This document shows positions 49,169 to 58,680 of a stretch of 64,000 nucleotides of DNA, piece after piece. How positions within the stretch are numbered: position 1 is the first letter of the stretch; the number at the start of each line of letters is the position of its first letter. The notes beneath the pieces are model-generated. The model was not told the DNA's origin. It worked only from the letters and a program-made list of their open reading frames with translations, and searched no databases. Source of the DNA: an uncultured Bacillota bacterium (GTDB lineage: Bacteria > Bacillota_I > Bacilli_A > RFN20 > CAG-288); NCBI GenBank assembly GCA_949299015.1, contig CASFYT010000012.1, positions 1 to 64,000 of the forward strand. Direction: 5' to 3'. The translations under genes and the position numbers were made by a program.

Positions 49169-50275
49169 ATGGATCGAAAGAGAAAGGACCTCGTCCTGAA
49201 GTACATCGTGGAGGAGTTCGTCAAGACCGCCCAGCCCGTCGGCTCGGTCAGCCTGCTGAAGAACTATCCCCTCGACTGTTCCTCGGCGACCATCCGCAAC
49301 ACGATGGCGCAGCTCGAGAAGGAAGGACTCATCGAGAAGACGCACGTCTCCAGCGGACGCGTGCCCTCGGCCCTGGGCTATCAGTATTATCTGGACCACA
49401 TCCACGGCGAGAGCATGACGAGCTCGGTCGACATGGAATTCCAGCGGGAGTTCAAAAGGGCCCTCGACAGCAAGGCCCATTCCGTCGAAGAGGTCCTCTC
49501 GCGGTCCTGTCAGATGCTCTCGGAGCTGACCAACACGGCAACCGTCGTCCTCGGCCCGCGGGCAGACGAGGAACACCTCGTCTCCCTGCAGGTCCTGAAG
49601 CTCAACGACGACCAGGCGATGGGCATCTTCGTCACCGACTCCGGCTACGTGGAGAAGAAGACGTTCCTCCTCAAGGGAATGGGACTCAACTACGAGACGG
49701 CATCGTCGGCCATCGAAATGCTCAACGCGCGCATCGCCGGAACGAAGATCTCCGAGATTTCCGAGAAGGTCGAGAAGCTCACGCCCGTCATCGTCGCCCA
49801 GGTCGGACGCTCCAGCCAGAACATCCTCCGCGCCTTCCTCGAGGCGCTGACGACCTTCGCCCGAAAGCGATACACGGTCTACGGGAAGAAGAACCTTCTC
49901 TCCCTGCCGGAGTTCTCCAGCGATGCCGACGCCCTGCTTCACGCCATCGACACCCTCGAGGATCCGACGAAGCTCCAGCGCAGCATGACGAGGCAGGACG
50001 ACCTCGGATCGGTCTCGGTCGGATTCACGTCGAACGGGAACGGCGACTTCGCCATCGTCTCCAAGCCCATCAACAACAAGGACAAGATCGCCGTCGTCGG
50101 TCCGAAGCGCATGGACTACCGAAAGGTCCTCTCCGCCCTGGAATTCGTCGTCTTCATGATCGACAAGTATCTCAGCGGCGCAAGCAGCGAAGGCGCCCTC
50201 ATCCCCGTCTCCCCACCCGAAAACATCGTCGAAGCCAAGGCCACGAAGAGAAAGAAGAAAGGAGGCCGGAAATGA
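49169..50275 (+). CDS. hrcA: Heat-inducible transcription repressor HrcA
   Basis: 368 residues. Represses heat-shock genes by binding CIRCE; GroEL keeps it active. Winged helix-turn-helix at about 5-75: LVLKYIVEEFVKTAQPVGSVSL, SSATIRNTMAQLEKEGLIEKTHVSSGRVPSALGYQYYLD. The dimer and GAF-like domains follow. A Lys-rich C-terminal tail (ATKRKKKGGRK) is an addition. GGAGGT precedes ATG 49169. First gene of the operon, under two CIRCE sites, so it controls itself. Confidence 0.95.
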   Translation: MDRKRKDLVLKYIVEEFVKTAQPVGSVSLLKNYPLDCSSATIRNTMAQLEKEGLIEKTHVSSGRVPSALGYQYYLDHIHGESMTSSVDMEFQREFKRALDSKAHSVEEVLSRSCQMLSELTNTATVVLGPRADEEHLVSLQVLKLNDDQAMGIFVTDSGYVEKKTFLLKGMGLNYETASSAIEMLNARIAGTKISEISEKVEKLTPVIVAQVGRSSQNILRAFLEALTTFARKRYTVYGKKNLLSLPEFSSDADALLHAIDTLEDPTKLQRSMTRQDDLGSVSVGFTSNGNGDFAIVSKPINNKDKIAVVGPKRMDYRKVLSALEFVVFMIDKYLSGASSEGALIPVSPPENIVEAKATKRKKKGGRK

Positions 50276-50940
50276 AGAAGGAAGAAGAAAAGGAAAGAAA
50301 GGAAGAGCAGCCGCCGGCTCCCGAGCCGGAAAAGGCTCCGGAACCCCCGGCGGAAGATGAGGTCGCCGCCCTCCGGAAGCAGCTGGAAGACCTCAAGAAG
50401 GACGTCGATCGCATCGCGGACGAACGGGACGGCTGGAAGAACAAATACTACCTCGCCTACGCGGACATGGCCAACACCCGAAAGGAAGTCGAGAAGGAAA
50501 ACGCCGAGTTCAAGCGCTACGCCCGCCAATCCGTCATCGAAGAGTTCATCCCGGTCCTCGACAGCTTCGACATGGCCCTGAAGAACGAACCGGACGATCC
50601 CGTGCTCCGAAAGTATCTGGAAGGGTTCCAGATGATCCACAAGAAACTCCTGGGAGCCCTGACTCAGCTGGACGTCCGCATCATCGATCCTCAGCCGGGC
50701 GACGAGTTCGACCCGCACCTGATGGAGGCGTTCTCCGCCGTCGACGGGGATGAGGACAACAAGGTCCACGAGACCTTCCTCAAGGGATACCGCCTCCACG
50801 ACCATCTCCTGAGAGCGGCTGGCGTCGTCATCACAAAGAAGAAAGTCGAAGAGATGAAAGAAGAACCGAAGGAGGAGAAGAAGAATCCTTCGGAAGAAAC
50901 GAAGACGGAAGAAAAAGCCATTCCGGAAGAAGCAAAGTAA
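50272..50940 (+). CDS. grpE: Nucleotide exchange factor GrpE
   Basis: 222 residues. Releases ADP from DnaK. The first ~30 residues are charged and disordered (KKEEEKERKEEQPP), a coiled coil runs about 30-90, the conserved DLLPVLDNF-type motif reads EEFIPVLDSFDMAL (about 87-100), and the beta-wing domain follows (DEFDPHLMEAF). The C-terminus has a longer than usual Glu/Lys tail (about 185-222). Overlaps hrcA by four bases. Confidence 0.94.
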   Translation: MKKEEEKERKEEQPPAPEPEKAPEPPAEDEVAALRKQLEDLKKDVDRIADERDGWKNKYYLAYADMANTRKEVEKENAEFKRYARQSVIEEFIPVLDSFDMALKNEPDDPVLRKYLEGFQMIHKKLLGALTQLDVRIIDPQPGDEFDPHLMEAFSAVDGDEDNKVHETFLKGYRLHDHLLRAAGVVITKKKVEEMKEEPKEEKKNPSEETKTEEKAIPEEAK

Positions 50941-50958
50941 AACAAGGAGGAAACTCAA

Positions 50959-52821
50959 ATGGCAAAGGAAGTCATCATCGGTATCGATCTCGGTACCACC
51001 AATTCGGTCGTCTCCTATATGCAGGACGACAAGACGGTCAAGGTCATCCCCTCGCCCGAAGGCACCAACACCTGCCCTTCGGTCGTCTCGTTCAAGGCGG
51101 ACGGGGAGGTCATCGTCGGCAACGCCGCCAAGCGCATGCTCCTGACCAACCCCGACACGGTCTATTCCATCAAGCGGAAGATGGGCACCCGCGAAACGGT
51201 CCACATCAACTGCATCAACAAGGACTTCACGCCGGAAGAGATCTCGGCCAAGATCCTCTCCTTCATGAAGGGATACGCCGAAAGCTACCTCGGCCATGAA
51301 GTCAAGAAGGCCGTCATCACCTGCCCGGCCTACTTCAACGACGACCAGAGGCAGGCGACCAAGAACGCCGGAACCATCGCCGGACTGGACGTCGTCCGCG
51401 TCATCTCCGAGCCGACTGCCGCGGCCCTGGCCTATGGCATGGATTCCAAGAAGTCCGGCAAGATCCTCGTCTTCGACCTCGGCGGCGGAACCCTCGACGT
51501 CTCCATCCTCGACATCGGCGACGGAACCTTCGAAGTCCTCTCGACCTCGGGCGATACGCACCTGGGCGGAGACGACTGGGACCACCATGTCATGGATTGG
51601 CTCCGCAGCGAGATCCAGTCGCAGTGCGGAATCGCCATCGACGAGAACAATCCGAAGGATCGTCCGACCCTCCAGCGTCTCCGCGACGAAGCCGAGAAGG
51701 CGAAGATCAACCTCTCCAGCCAGACGCAGACCATCATCTCCCTGCCGTACATCGGCTTCAAGGACGGAGCTCCGGTCAACTTCGAGACGACCCTCACCCG
51801 TGCCAAGTTCCAGGACCTCACGGCTGACCTCATCGACCGCTGCATCAAGCCGTTCAACACGGCCCTCTCCGATGCCAAGCTGTCGATCGGCGACATCGAC
51901 GAGGTCATCCTCGTCGGCGGTTCGACGCGTATGCCGGCGGTCATCGACCTCGTCACGCGCCTCAACAACGGCAAGAAGCCCAATCAGTCCGTCAACCCGG
52001 ACGAAGCCGTCTCGGTCGGCGCCGCCATCCAGGGCGGTGTCATCCGCGGCGACATCAACGACGTCGTCCTGCTCGACGTCACTCCGCTGACGCTGGGCAT
52101 CGAGACCCTGGGCGGCGTCATGTCCGCCCTGATCCCTCGCAACACCACGATCCCCGTCACCCGTTCCCAGGTCTTCTCCACGGCAGAGGACAACCAGCCG
52201 GGCGTCGAGATCCAGGTCTACCAGGGCGAGAGGCCGATGGCAGCGGACAACAAGTTCCTCGGCCGCTTCAAGCTGGAAGGAATCCGTCCGGCCCGTCGCG
52301 GCGAGCCCCGCATCCAGGTCACCTTCTCCATCGACGTCAACGGCATCGTCTCCGTCTCGGCCAAGGACCTCGACACCAGCAAGGAGCAGCACATCACCAT
52401 CTCGAATTCCTCCGGCCTGTCCAAGGAAGAAATCGACCGCATGGTCAAGGAAGCGGAGGCCAACAAGGAGGCCGACGACAAGCGGAAGCAGGAGGCGGAC
52501 ACGCGCAACGAAGCCCAGCAGCTGATCGACACGATCGACCGCCAGGTCAACGACAAGGACCACCCAATCGACGAGAAGACGAAGGAAGAGGCCCTCAAGA
52601 TCCGCAACGAGATCAAGGAAGCCCTCGACAAGAACGACCTTGAGACGGTCCGTTCGAAGATCAGCCAGCTCCAGCAGGCGGCCAACGCCGTCTACCAGGC
52701 CAACGCCCAGGCCCAAGCCCAGGCCAGCAACGCCAACGCGAATCCCGAACAGCAGGGCGAGCAGGATCCCCACGTCGTCGACGCGACCTTCACGGAAAAG
52801 AAGGACGGTGAAAGCAAGTAA
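50959..52821 (+). CDS. dnaK: Chaperone DnaK (Hsp70)
   Basis: 620 residues. ATPase domain signatures: [15 protein letters not shown] (7-21), [17 protein letters not shown] (near 172-188) and [13 protein letters not shown] (near 315). The interdomain linker is [18 protein letters not shown] and the substrate-binding domain follows, with a helical lid and an Ala/Asn/Gln-rich C-terminal tail. As in other Gram-positive DnaK proteins, a segment present in the E. coli ATPase domain is missing. AAGGAGG precedes the start. Confidence 0.98.
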   Translation: MAKEVIIGIDLGTTNSVVSYMQDDKTVKVIPSPEGTNTCPSVVSFKADGEVIVGNAAKRMLLTNPDTVYSIKRKMGTRETVHINCINKDFTPEEISAKILSFMKGYAESYLGHEVKKAVITCPAYFNDDQRQATKNAGTIAGLDVVRVISEPTAAALAYGMDSKKSGKILVFDLGGGTLDVSILDIGDGTFEVLSTSGDTHLGGDDWDHHVMDWLRSEIQSQCGIAIDENNPKDRPTLQRLRDEAEKAKINLSSQTQTIISLPYIGFKDGAPVNFETTLTRAKFQDLTADLIDRCIKPFNTALSDAKLSIGDIDEVILVGGSTRMPAVIDLVTRLNNGKKPNQSVNPDEAVSVGAAIQGGVIRGDINDVVLLDVTPLTLGIETLGGVMSALIPRNTTIPVTRSQVFSTAEDNQPGVEIQVYQGERPMAADNKFLGRFKLEGIRPARRGEPRIQVTFSIDVNGIVSVSAKDLDTSKEQHITISNSSGLSKEEIDRMVKEAEANKEADDKRKQEADTRNEAQQLIDTIDRQVNDKDHPIDEKTKEEALKIRNEIKEALDKNDLETVRSKISQLQQAANAVYQANAQAQAQASNANANPEQQGEQDPHVVDATFTEKKDGESK

Positions 52822-52831
52822 GAGAAGTTCG

Positions 52832-52870
52832 TCTCCCACCGCCCCCGGCATGACCTCGGGCGGCGGGAGA
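52832..52870 (+). other. GC-rich hairpin between dnaK and dnaJ
   Basis: TCTCCCaCCGCCC and GGGCGGcGGGAGA pair with one mismatch around a short loop; no T-run follows and the dnaJ Shine-Dalgarno is just beyond. It could lower dnaJ relative to dnaK or mark an RNA end. Confidence 0.55.
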
Positions 52871-52886
52871 AATGGGAGGTGTCCAT

Positions 52887-54026
52887 ATGGCGGGTAAGAG
52901 AGACTATTACGAAATCCTAGGCATCGACAAGAACGCCACCCCGGATCAGATCCAAAGCGCCTACCGACGCCTCGCCAAGAAGTACCATCCGGACCTCAAC
53001 CACGATCCGGACGCACCGGAGAAGTTCAAGGAAGTCACCGAGGCCTACGAGGTCCTCAAGGATCCGCAGAAGAGGGCGCAGTACGACCAGTTCGGTCACG
53101 CCGCCTTCGACAACAACGGAGCCAACGGCTTCCAGCAAGGCTTCAACGGCTTCGGAAACTTCTCCGAGGCCGACTTCGGCGACATCGGCGACATCTTCAG
53201 CCAGTTCTTCGGCGGCGGGAGAAGCCGCGGAGGAAGGAACGTCCCCCGGAGGGGGGCCGACCGGAAGGTCCAGGTCAAGCTTTCCTTCGACCAGGCCGTC
53301 CACGGAACCAAGGTCGACATTCCCCTCGACACGATCGAGACCTGCCCGCATTGCCACGGAAGCGGGGCCCGCTCGCCGGAAGACGTCACGACCTGCCCGA
53401 CCTGCAAGGGAAGGGGACACATCCGGACCCGGAGGCAGACCATCTTCGGCGTCATGGAATCGGACCAGGTCTGCCCGGACTGCAACGGCAGCGGAAAGAA
53501 GGTCCGCGCCAAGTGTCCGGAATGCGGCGGCAACGGTCGCGTCCGCAGCCGTTCGACCATCAGCGTCGCGATCCCGCATGGCGTCGACAACGACGATGTC
53601 ATCCGCATTTCCGGAAAGGGAGAAGCCGGAATCAACGGCGGTCCAAATGGAGATCTGGTTATTGCCATCTCCGTTTCTCCCAGCAAGACGTTCCAGCGTA
53701 AGGGAGCGGACGTCTACACGACCATCAACGTCTCGCTGGTCGATGCCCTCCTCGGCGCCACGGCGACCGTCAAGACGATCGACGGCGACGTCGAACTCGA
53801 CATTCCGCCCTGCACCCAGCCGGGGACCATCCTCAAGATGGGCGGAAAGGGCATCCTTCTTCCCCAGAGCAATCGCCCCGGCGACCAGTACGTCACCGTC
53901 AACGTCCTCTTCCCCAAGAGCCTGACAAACGACGAAAAGGCGCTGATCCAGCGCTTCGACGAAATCGAATCGAAGAAGCCCCAAGGTCTCTTCTCCTGGC
54001 TGAGAAGCAAGATCAAGGGCGAGTGA
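52887..54026 (+). CDS. dnaJ: Chaperone DnaJ
   Basis: 379 residues. J-domain (about 4-70) with the essential HPD in YHPDLN; Gly/Phe-rich linker (about 75-125); four zinc-binding repeats [32 protein letters not shown] (about 152-220); C-terminal substrate-binding domains. GGGAGG is spaced for ATG 52887; an earlier in-frame ATG at 52872 lies on that ribosome binding site and is rejected. Last gene of the operon, with a terminator. Confidence 0.96.
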   Translation: MAGKRDYYEILGIDKNATPDQIQSAYRRLAKKYHPDLNHDPDAPEKFKEVTEAYEVLKDPQKRAQYDQFGHAAFDNNGANGFQQGFNGFGNFSEADFGDIGDIFSQFFGGGRSRGGRNVPRRGADRKVQVKLSFDQAVHGTKVDIPLDTIETCPHCHGSGARSPEDVTTCPTCKGRGHIRTRRQTIFGVMESDQVCPDCNGSGKKVRAKCPECGGNGRVRSRSTISVAIPHGVDNDDVIRISGKGEAGINGGPNGDLVIAISVSPSKTFQRKGADVYTTINVSLVDALLGATATVKTIDGDVELDIPPCTQPGTILKMGGKGILLPQSNRPGDQYVTVNVLFPKSLTNDEKALIQRFDEIESKKPQGLFSWLRSKIKGE

Positions 54027-54031
54027 GAAGG

Positions 54032-54057
54032 GAGGCCGCAACAGGCGGCCTCTTTTT
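54032..54057 (+). terminator. Terminator of the heat-shock operon
   Basis: GAGGCCGC, AACAG loop, GCGGCCTC then five Ts. Confidence 0.88.
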
Positions 54058-54209
54058 CCTTTCTCCCCTTCGTGGTCTCATTGGCCTCCACTCGTCTCAT
54101 GGACGAGATTCCTTTCTTTCTTCGTGGTTCCATGGAATTGATGATGACGTGATCAGGCCTCTGGCAATGCATTTCCAAGCCGTTATCTCGTCGACGATTT
54201 TCTCCTGAC

Positions 54210-54919
54210 TGAAGATCCTTCTTCCCACGCTCTATGAAAGTCAGTACTATCTCGTCGACCACGACTTCCGCTCGGACGGAACCTTCCAGATTCCCGTCCG
54301 TTCAGACGGCGGCCTGACCCTCGACAACTTCCGGACCGTGAACGCCTATCAGGGCGAGGAAAGCCTGACCCTGACGCCGACGCAACTCGAGAGATGCCAA
54401 GACAACGATTACCTTCTGACCGTCGAATCGTCCGAACCGGACGTTGCGATCGATCGGATCGATTTCCACATGTCCAACGGCGACTCCTACTCCCTCCCCG
54501 TCTATGTCCTCCTGAGGTCGTCGACGGAAACGCTCGAATTCTGGTCCGAGGGAATCGAGCTCCTCACCTCCGACATCTATGGCGAGAAGTTCGAGGTCAC
54601 CTATCACTTCCAGCCATCGGTGGAGACGACGCTCGACTTCCTGAGAATGCCCTCCTTCAACTATTCCCCGCTGACGGAACCGACGGAAATCCACATCCAA
54701 GAGAGCAACGAGGGACATTCCCTCACCGACCTGATCTATACGTTCCAGGCGAACGTCGAATGCGAAATCACCGTCTCGTTCCCCGAAAACTTCAACGCCT
54801 ATTTCTTCACGGATGCCCTCTCGCTCTACGGACGTGCCGGCAATGCCGAAGCCACCTTCTTCGCGGAAAGCTCCGCCGACTGCCTGAAGAAGGAGTTCGG
54901 CTACGTCTTCGACCGCTGA
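54210..54919 (+). pseudogene. 5'-truncated secreted or lipoprotein-like gene
   Basis: The frame is open from about 54210 to the stop at 54919 (about 236 residues) but has no signal peptide, no ATG and no ribosome binding site; the first possible start, GTG 54338, lies inside the conserved part. By eye it resembles the lipoprotein at 60351-61133: both have a FxxPVxxDxGL-like segment, then GxxYSxPVxVL and a similar C-terminal part. The N-terminal third with the lipobox seems lost. A terminator follows. It is probably a decayed paralogue at the edge of the accessory island. Confidence 0.55.
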
Positions 54920-54928
54920 GCCCCTTCC

Positions 54929-54953
54929 GGGTCGCCCTTCGTGGCGACCCTTT
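54929..54953 (+). terminator. Terminator after the truncated gene
   Basis: GGGTCGCC, CTTCGT loop, GGCGACCC then TTT. Confidence 0.75.
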
Positions 54954-54980
54954 CCCGTTCCTTTCGAGAGAAGAATCCAC

Positions 54981-55023
54981 TATAATCCACTCCATGAAAG
55001 GCCGAACGATCGATCTTGAGTAA
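54981..55023 (+). pseudogene. Promoter and first nine codons of a lost tyrosine-phosphatase paralogue
   Basis: TATAAT (54981-54986), seven bases, then ATG and codons for MKGRTIDLE followed by TAA. The same layout and almost the same peptide (MKDRTIKLEG) open the intact phosphatase gene at 59500, where TATAAT is eight bases from the ATG. Both also share AATCCAC before the -10. The rest of this copy is missing and foreign AT-rich DNA begins at the break. Confidence 0.6.
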
Positions 55024-55261
55024 GCTTCAAAGGAACAGTGAATTGAGACTTGAGGCGTTGTAAAATTGAGTAAAAAGATGATGGGTCTAGCCCTCATGCA
55101 CGGTTACCATGGCAGGTGATTTGTATGATTGGAGCTCTTGTCTCCTTTATCGGTCAGTTCCCTAATGACTTTGTCAAGTATTTGACTGGGCTTAGTTTGT
55201 TCTCTACGACAGCTTTGATTCTTGTTCTTTCACAGAAAGCAGTTTTTTCGGATTTGTTTTT
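55024..55261. other. AT-rich segment of unknown origin, left flank of the IS
   Basis: About 240 bases with composition unlike the core genome. A frame from GTG 55116 encodes about 50 hydrophobic residues (FPNDFVKYLTGLSLFSTTALILVL) and is cut by the IS at 55262; joining across the IS would add only about 20 codons. No family recognised and no good ribosome binding site, so I do not call it a gene. Confidence 0.4.
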
Positions 55262-56260
55262 GAGAAGGATCAACAATAGTGTTGCTGTCTTGGTCGAAGT
55301 TCCCGTCTTTTAAGGCATTTTCCGGATTCGAATATTCTTTGGTTGATCTTTGAGAAGTAGTCTTCGTATTTCCTATCGTCATGGATTTCTTTCCTTTCCA
55401 CGAAATCATCCAAGCATTTCTGAATGTTGCGTGGATGAATTCGGAGGCGGACTTTGAACAATCTTTGGATTGCATTGCAGAAACGATTGATGGGATTCAG
55501 GAGGGCATGGGCTTCTTTTGATTGGGAATCTATGGCGACCTCATCGCATCGTTCGAAGGCTTTTTCATACCAGCCCTTATCGTGAATCACAATAGAACCT
55601 AGTGCGACATGATTCTCGAATGCCTGCTCGGAATCTCGCTTGCTTGCCTTTCCCGTCGACAGCAACGGCAATCTGCGCGAGGTCCTTTGACAGACCTCTT
55701 CTCTTGATCTTGCTTCTCTCTTTTGCTTGGACATGAATATAGGTTTCATCGACGACTGTTTTCCCAGAAAGAACGAATTTTCTTGAGTTTTTTCTAAATG
55801 CTGAAGCTTTCTCTTCCAAAGAATGACTGTTTGAATCGACACCTTTGACTGATGGGCAATCTGATGCGTCAGGACACCGTCTGACAGTAAAGGCAGCATC
55901 CTTCTTGATTGTCCGGACTTCAGCTTCAAGGAGAAAAGAATCGTATTGGAACGACCGGTAAAGGTCTTATGGCAATCCCTGCAATACCATCTCTGATGTC
56001 TATGCTCTTTTCCATGTTTCTTGATGTCTGTGCGATCACAATGCGGACAGCAAAGAAAAGAAGCGGCAGAAAGACTTCTCCTGTCAAAAGAAGAGATGCC
56101 AGAAGACATGACAGCCCCTTTCCGAACGTTCGAAGGTCACCGAGAGGGAAAGTGCCATATCGTCGCTTGGTGACCCACGGACATTTACGATATGGCAGGA
56201 CAATTGTATCTCGATCGACTTCAAATCGATTCATCAGCAACACTATTGTTGATCCATCTT
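55262..56260 (-). mobile_element. IS1595-like insertion sequence, 999 bp, with 8-bp target duplication
   Basis: Both ends are visible. The terminal inverted repeats are 25 bases with 23 matches; the inner 20 (GGATCAACAATAG... at 55267-55286 and its complement at 56236-56255) are identical. The element is flanked by TTGTTTTT at 55254-55261 and 56261-56268, an 8-bp direct repeat as expected for IS1595-family insertions. The transposase gene inside is broken by frameshifts. Confidence 0.85.
55270..56109 (-). pseudogene. IS1595-family transposase, frameshifted
   Basis: The N-terminal zinc ribbon (CPHCDRTDIKKHG...YCRDCHKTF, about residues 20-50) and a helix-turn-helix are in one frame. The DDE core strand VVDETYIHVQ and the following AVDGKGK are in a second frame (near 55640-55780), and the rest (IVIHDKGWYEKAFERC, then INRFCNAIQRLFKVRLRIHP) returns to the first frame. 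Two compensating frameshifts are therefore needed to rebuild the protein, so it is probably inactive. The transposase would cut and paste the element using DDE chemistry. Confidence 0.8.
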
Positions 56261-56374
56261 TTGTTTTTTTATCGTTACAATCTCCTATTTCACCCTCGCC
56301 TCACCGGTCCCGTTGCAATTGATCATTTTTCCTAATTATGTTCAGAATAGTTCTCTCTCTTGTGGACGACGAAC

Positions 56375-56842
56375 ATGAAATGTAAGGCACTGTTTTCAGC
56401 CATCGCCCTCCTTTCCCTCCTTTCGCTTTCCTCCTGCTTTTGCTCGGGGAAGAACATGTGCACCAACTACTTCGTCGCTGGGGAATTCGCGGGCATGGAA
56501 GAAAAGGACCAGTCTCGATCCTATCTTTTCAATGTCTCTGAGATTTCTCAGCAAGAATACGAGGATGCCGGTGGTCTCAACGTCGTGGACGATTACGTCC
56601 TCGGAGCGTACTTCTCAATCGAGCTCACCATCGTCACGAAAGAAGGAAGTACGACCTACGACTTCATCAACATGGAAGAGGCGTGGACAACGAGGGATTT
56701 CCCCATTTCCTACCATGATGACAACCAGACGTGGATTACCCCGCATCGGGACAAAAAGGACTCCCCCTGGAATTATCGAGAACATTTCTATCTGATCGAA
56801 ATCACCGATTTGGACGCCCACGTTTTCTTCGATCCTGTCTAA
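56375..56842 (+). CDS. Small lipoprotein, paralogue A of a tandem family
   Basis: 155 residues from ATG 56375. Lipoprotein signal: MKCKALFSAIALLSLLSLSSC with acylated Cys21. The mature part (CFCSGKNMCTNYFVAGEFAG) continues to a conserved TWITPHRDKKDSPWNY near 126-141. The protein at 58681 is a close copy; the first ~125 bases differ at only about five positions. No known family. It precedes a cysteine peptidase gene. The ribosome binding site is weak (GTGGA), so expression may be low. A longer frame from 56360 is rejected since the lipobox would be displaced. Confidence 0.72.
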   Translation: MKCKALFSAIALLSLLSLSSCFCSGKNMCTNYFVAGEFAGMEEKDQSRSYLFNVSEISQQEYEDAGGLNVVDDYVLGAYFSIELTIVTKEGSTTYDFINMEEAWTTRDFPISYHDDNQTWITPHRDKKDSPWNYREHFYLIEITDLDAHVFFDPV

Positions 56843-57206
56843 GAGCAAGGCGAAGCGAAGAAACGTTTACATAAGAACTCAATCGAGGAAAATGTGGAAT
56901 CATCTAAAACATCTCTATATTTTGAATCCCTTTGTTCTCCCGAATGCTTCTGAATTTCTATCGCATTGCACACTACAAGATTTCTCTATATGTCATTTCT
57001 TCGATTGAAATCATCGCGTTTGAAGACGGCCGAAGATGGAAATTGATACGCAATATGAGAAAAACGCACCGCAAGGGCTAATTTGCATATTCGTTACCTC
57101 CATGCTATAAAGAAACTAGCAATCATTCAGAGCAGTCGCTTTCTCATTTCATGGCTTCATTCCTTTTTTCTTCCTTTGCCGTATTTCAAAGGAGGCCAAT
57201 CACATT
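56843..57206 (+). other. AT-rich intergenic region with the promoter of the cysteine peptidase gene
   Basis: 364 bases without a gene. TTGCAT (57083-57088), a 17-base spacer and TATAAA (57106-57111) form a good promoter about 95 bases before the peptidase start; AAAGGAGG lies near 57189. The leader between them shows no strong hairpin. Confidence 0.55.
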
Positions 57207-58679
57207 ATGAGCAATTTCACGGCCGTCGTCGGCTCATTCTCCCTTCTTTTGGCACCAGACACCACTTTTTCCGATGTACTCGCCAACGCTACCTTGTCCG
57301 ACCAGGCCTTCGCCGAACAACAGCAGATCACGGATTGGGAAAGCTATTTTGGTTATATGCGGTCAAGCAAAGGAGACAAGGACGAAGGCGAAGAAGAGAA
57401 AAGCTTGACGACCGCCATCTTTAACATTCCCATGCTCCTCCAGGAAGAGGAGCCGGAGTATTATTGGATAAAGAACGAAGAGAAGTCCGCAGAAACGATG
57501 GACGTCTCCAACGCCATTCCGGTCGAAATGCAATCTGAGGGATTTTATTCAGATTCAGAATTGAACCAAGCCATCCTTCTCGCGGAAGTGAGCGATGAAA
57601 CAAGTTATGGTGGCTGCGGCCCAATCGCGATGATCGGGATACTGGATTACTTTTCGCGCTATCTTGGGTACGACGAACTCATTCAAGATCCGACGGACTC
57701 TTTGCAACGGATACAGCTCGCCAAGGAAGTTCTGGAAGCGACCCATTTTTCCTTTTTTGGCAACCAAGAAAATACCCTCGTCTGGCCATGGGACGCACGG
57801 GATTCCTTCAATGCTGTCATCGAGAACCATGGACTTGACGACATCCTCTCTGCCCAGTCGGATTGGACGCTCTTCCTCGGGCATTACGAAGACTACTGGC
57901 CGATGGTCGTCGAAAGCATCGACAAGGGAATACCGACCACTCTCTTTGTGGGGTACAGAAACGGGAACGGCTCATTCGCGCAGCATTACACAAACATCTA
58001 TGGTTATGAAACCTGGACAGGCATTCCAAGGAGCGGAACGACAGGGGAACAGAAGAACAGAACCTTTCTCAAGGCTCGCTTGAACGGCGGAGACATGAGA
58101 GAATGCTACTGCAATGCCACCATCTTGGAATGTGCTCAAGTCGGTCTCATCACATATGACCTGAAGCCCAACAACAGCTATTCCTTCCAATCCGATGAAT
58201 TCACGGAATACTTCGTCAACTCAGAAGGCGAAGGATACTACAATCCGACTTCGCGTCTGGAATTTGGCACGCTTGACAACGGCATCGACATCATGACGGA
58301 GCGTTTGAGAACAGGGTATTTCGAAGACCAATATCTGCTTCTTTCCCCAAATCGGGCAGGGGCAGGAAATTCCTACCTTACCCTTTCCTTTCCTCACGAC
58401 ATCTCAAGACTGTCGTTCAAAGCCTCCGTTTTTAGTCGTAATGAATACAACGTCGATGAAGAATTCCGCATTCAGTACTTCAGAGACGGTACGACATACG
58501 ATCATATCGAAATTGACTTGAATTCCCTCGGATACTCGATTTTGAGTGCCGAACCGATCGACGTTCTCTTCCCGAAAGGTACACGACAATTCACGTTCTC
58601 GGCCATCGATCCTACACCTGCAGGCAACGAAGACCGCGGACGAATTCAACTTGAGAGTTTCGCGGTGGAGTACAACTGA
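57207..58679 (+). CDS. Papain-like cysteine peptidase (C39-like), probably extracytoplasmic
   Basis: 490 residues. The catalytic region has TSYGGCGPIAMIGILDYFSRYLG (about 132-154), with the Cys and helix typical of C39/papain-like peptidases, and FAQHYTNIYGYETW (near 257), with the His in a strand; an Asn/Asp follows. The C-terminal ~180 residues look like a beta-sandwich binding domain (LSFPHDISRLSFKASVFS). The N-terminus has a weak hydrophobic stretch (FSLLLAP, DVLANA), so export is likely but not proved. It is flanked by two copies of the same lipoprotein, which could be its partners or inhibitors (inference). Confidence 0.72.
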   Translation: MSNFTAVVGSFSLLLAPDTTFSDVLANATLSDQAFAEQQQITDWESYFGYMRSSKGDKDEGEEEKSLTTAIFNIPMLLQEEEPEYYWIKNEEKSAETMDVSNAIPVEMQSEGFYSDSELNQAILLAEVSDETSYGGCGPIAMIGILDYFSRYLGYDELIQDPTDSLQRIQLAKEVLEATHFSFFGNQENTLVWPWDARDSFNAVIENHGLDDILSAQSDWTLFLGHYEDYWPMVVESIDKGIPTTLFVGYRNGNGSFAQHYTNIYGYETWTGIPRSGTTGEQKNRTFLKARLNGGDMRECYCNATILECAQVGLITYDLKPNNSYSFQSDEFTEYFVNSEGEGYYNPTSRLEFGTLDNGIDIMTERLRTGYFEDQYLLLSPNRAGAGNSYLTLSFPHDISRLSFKASVFSRNEYNVDEEFRIQYFRDGTTYDHIEIDLNSLGYSILSAEPIDVLFPKGTRQFTFSAIDPTPAGNEDRGRIQLESFAVEYN

Positions 58680-58680
58680 C

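Noticed and set aside
55116-55313. Short hydrophobic protein gene next to the IS
   Set aside because: No ribosome binding site or family, and the frame is cut by the IS; joining across the insertion adds only about 20 codons.
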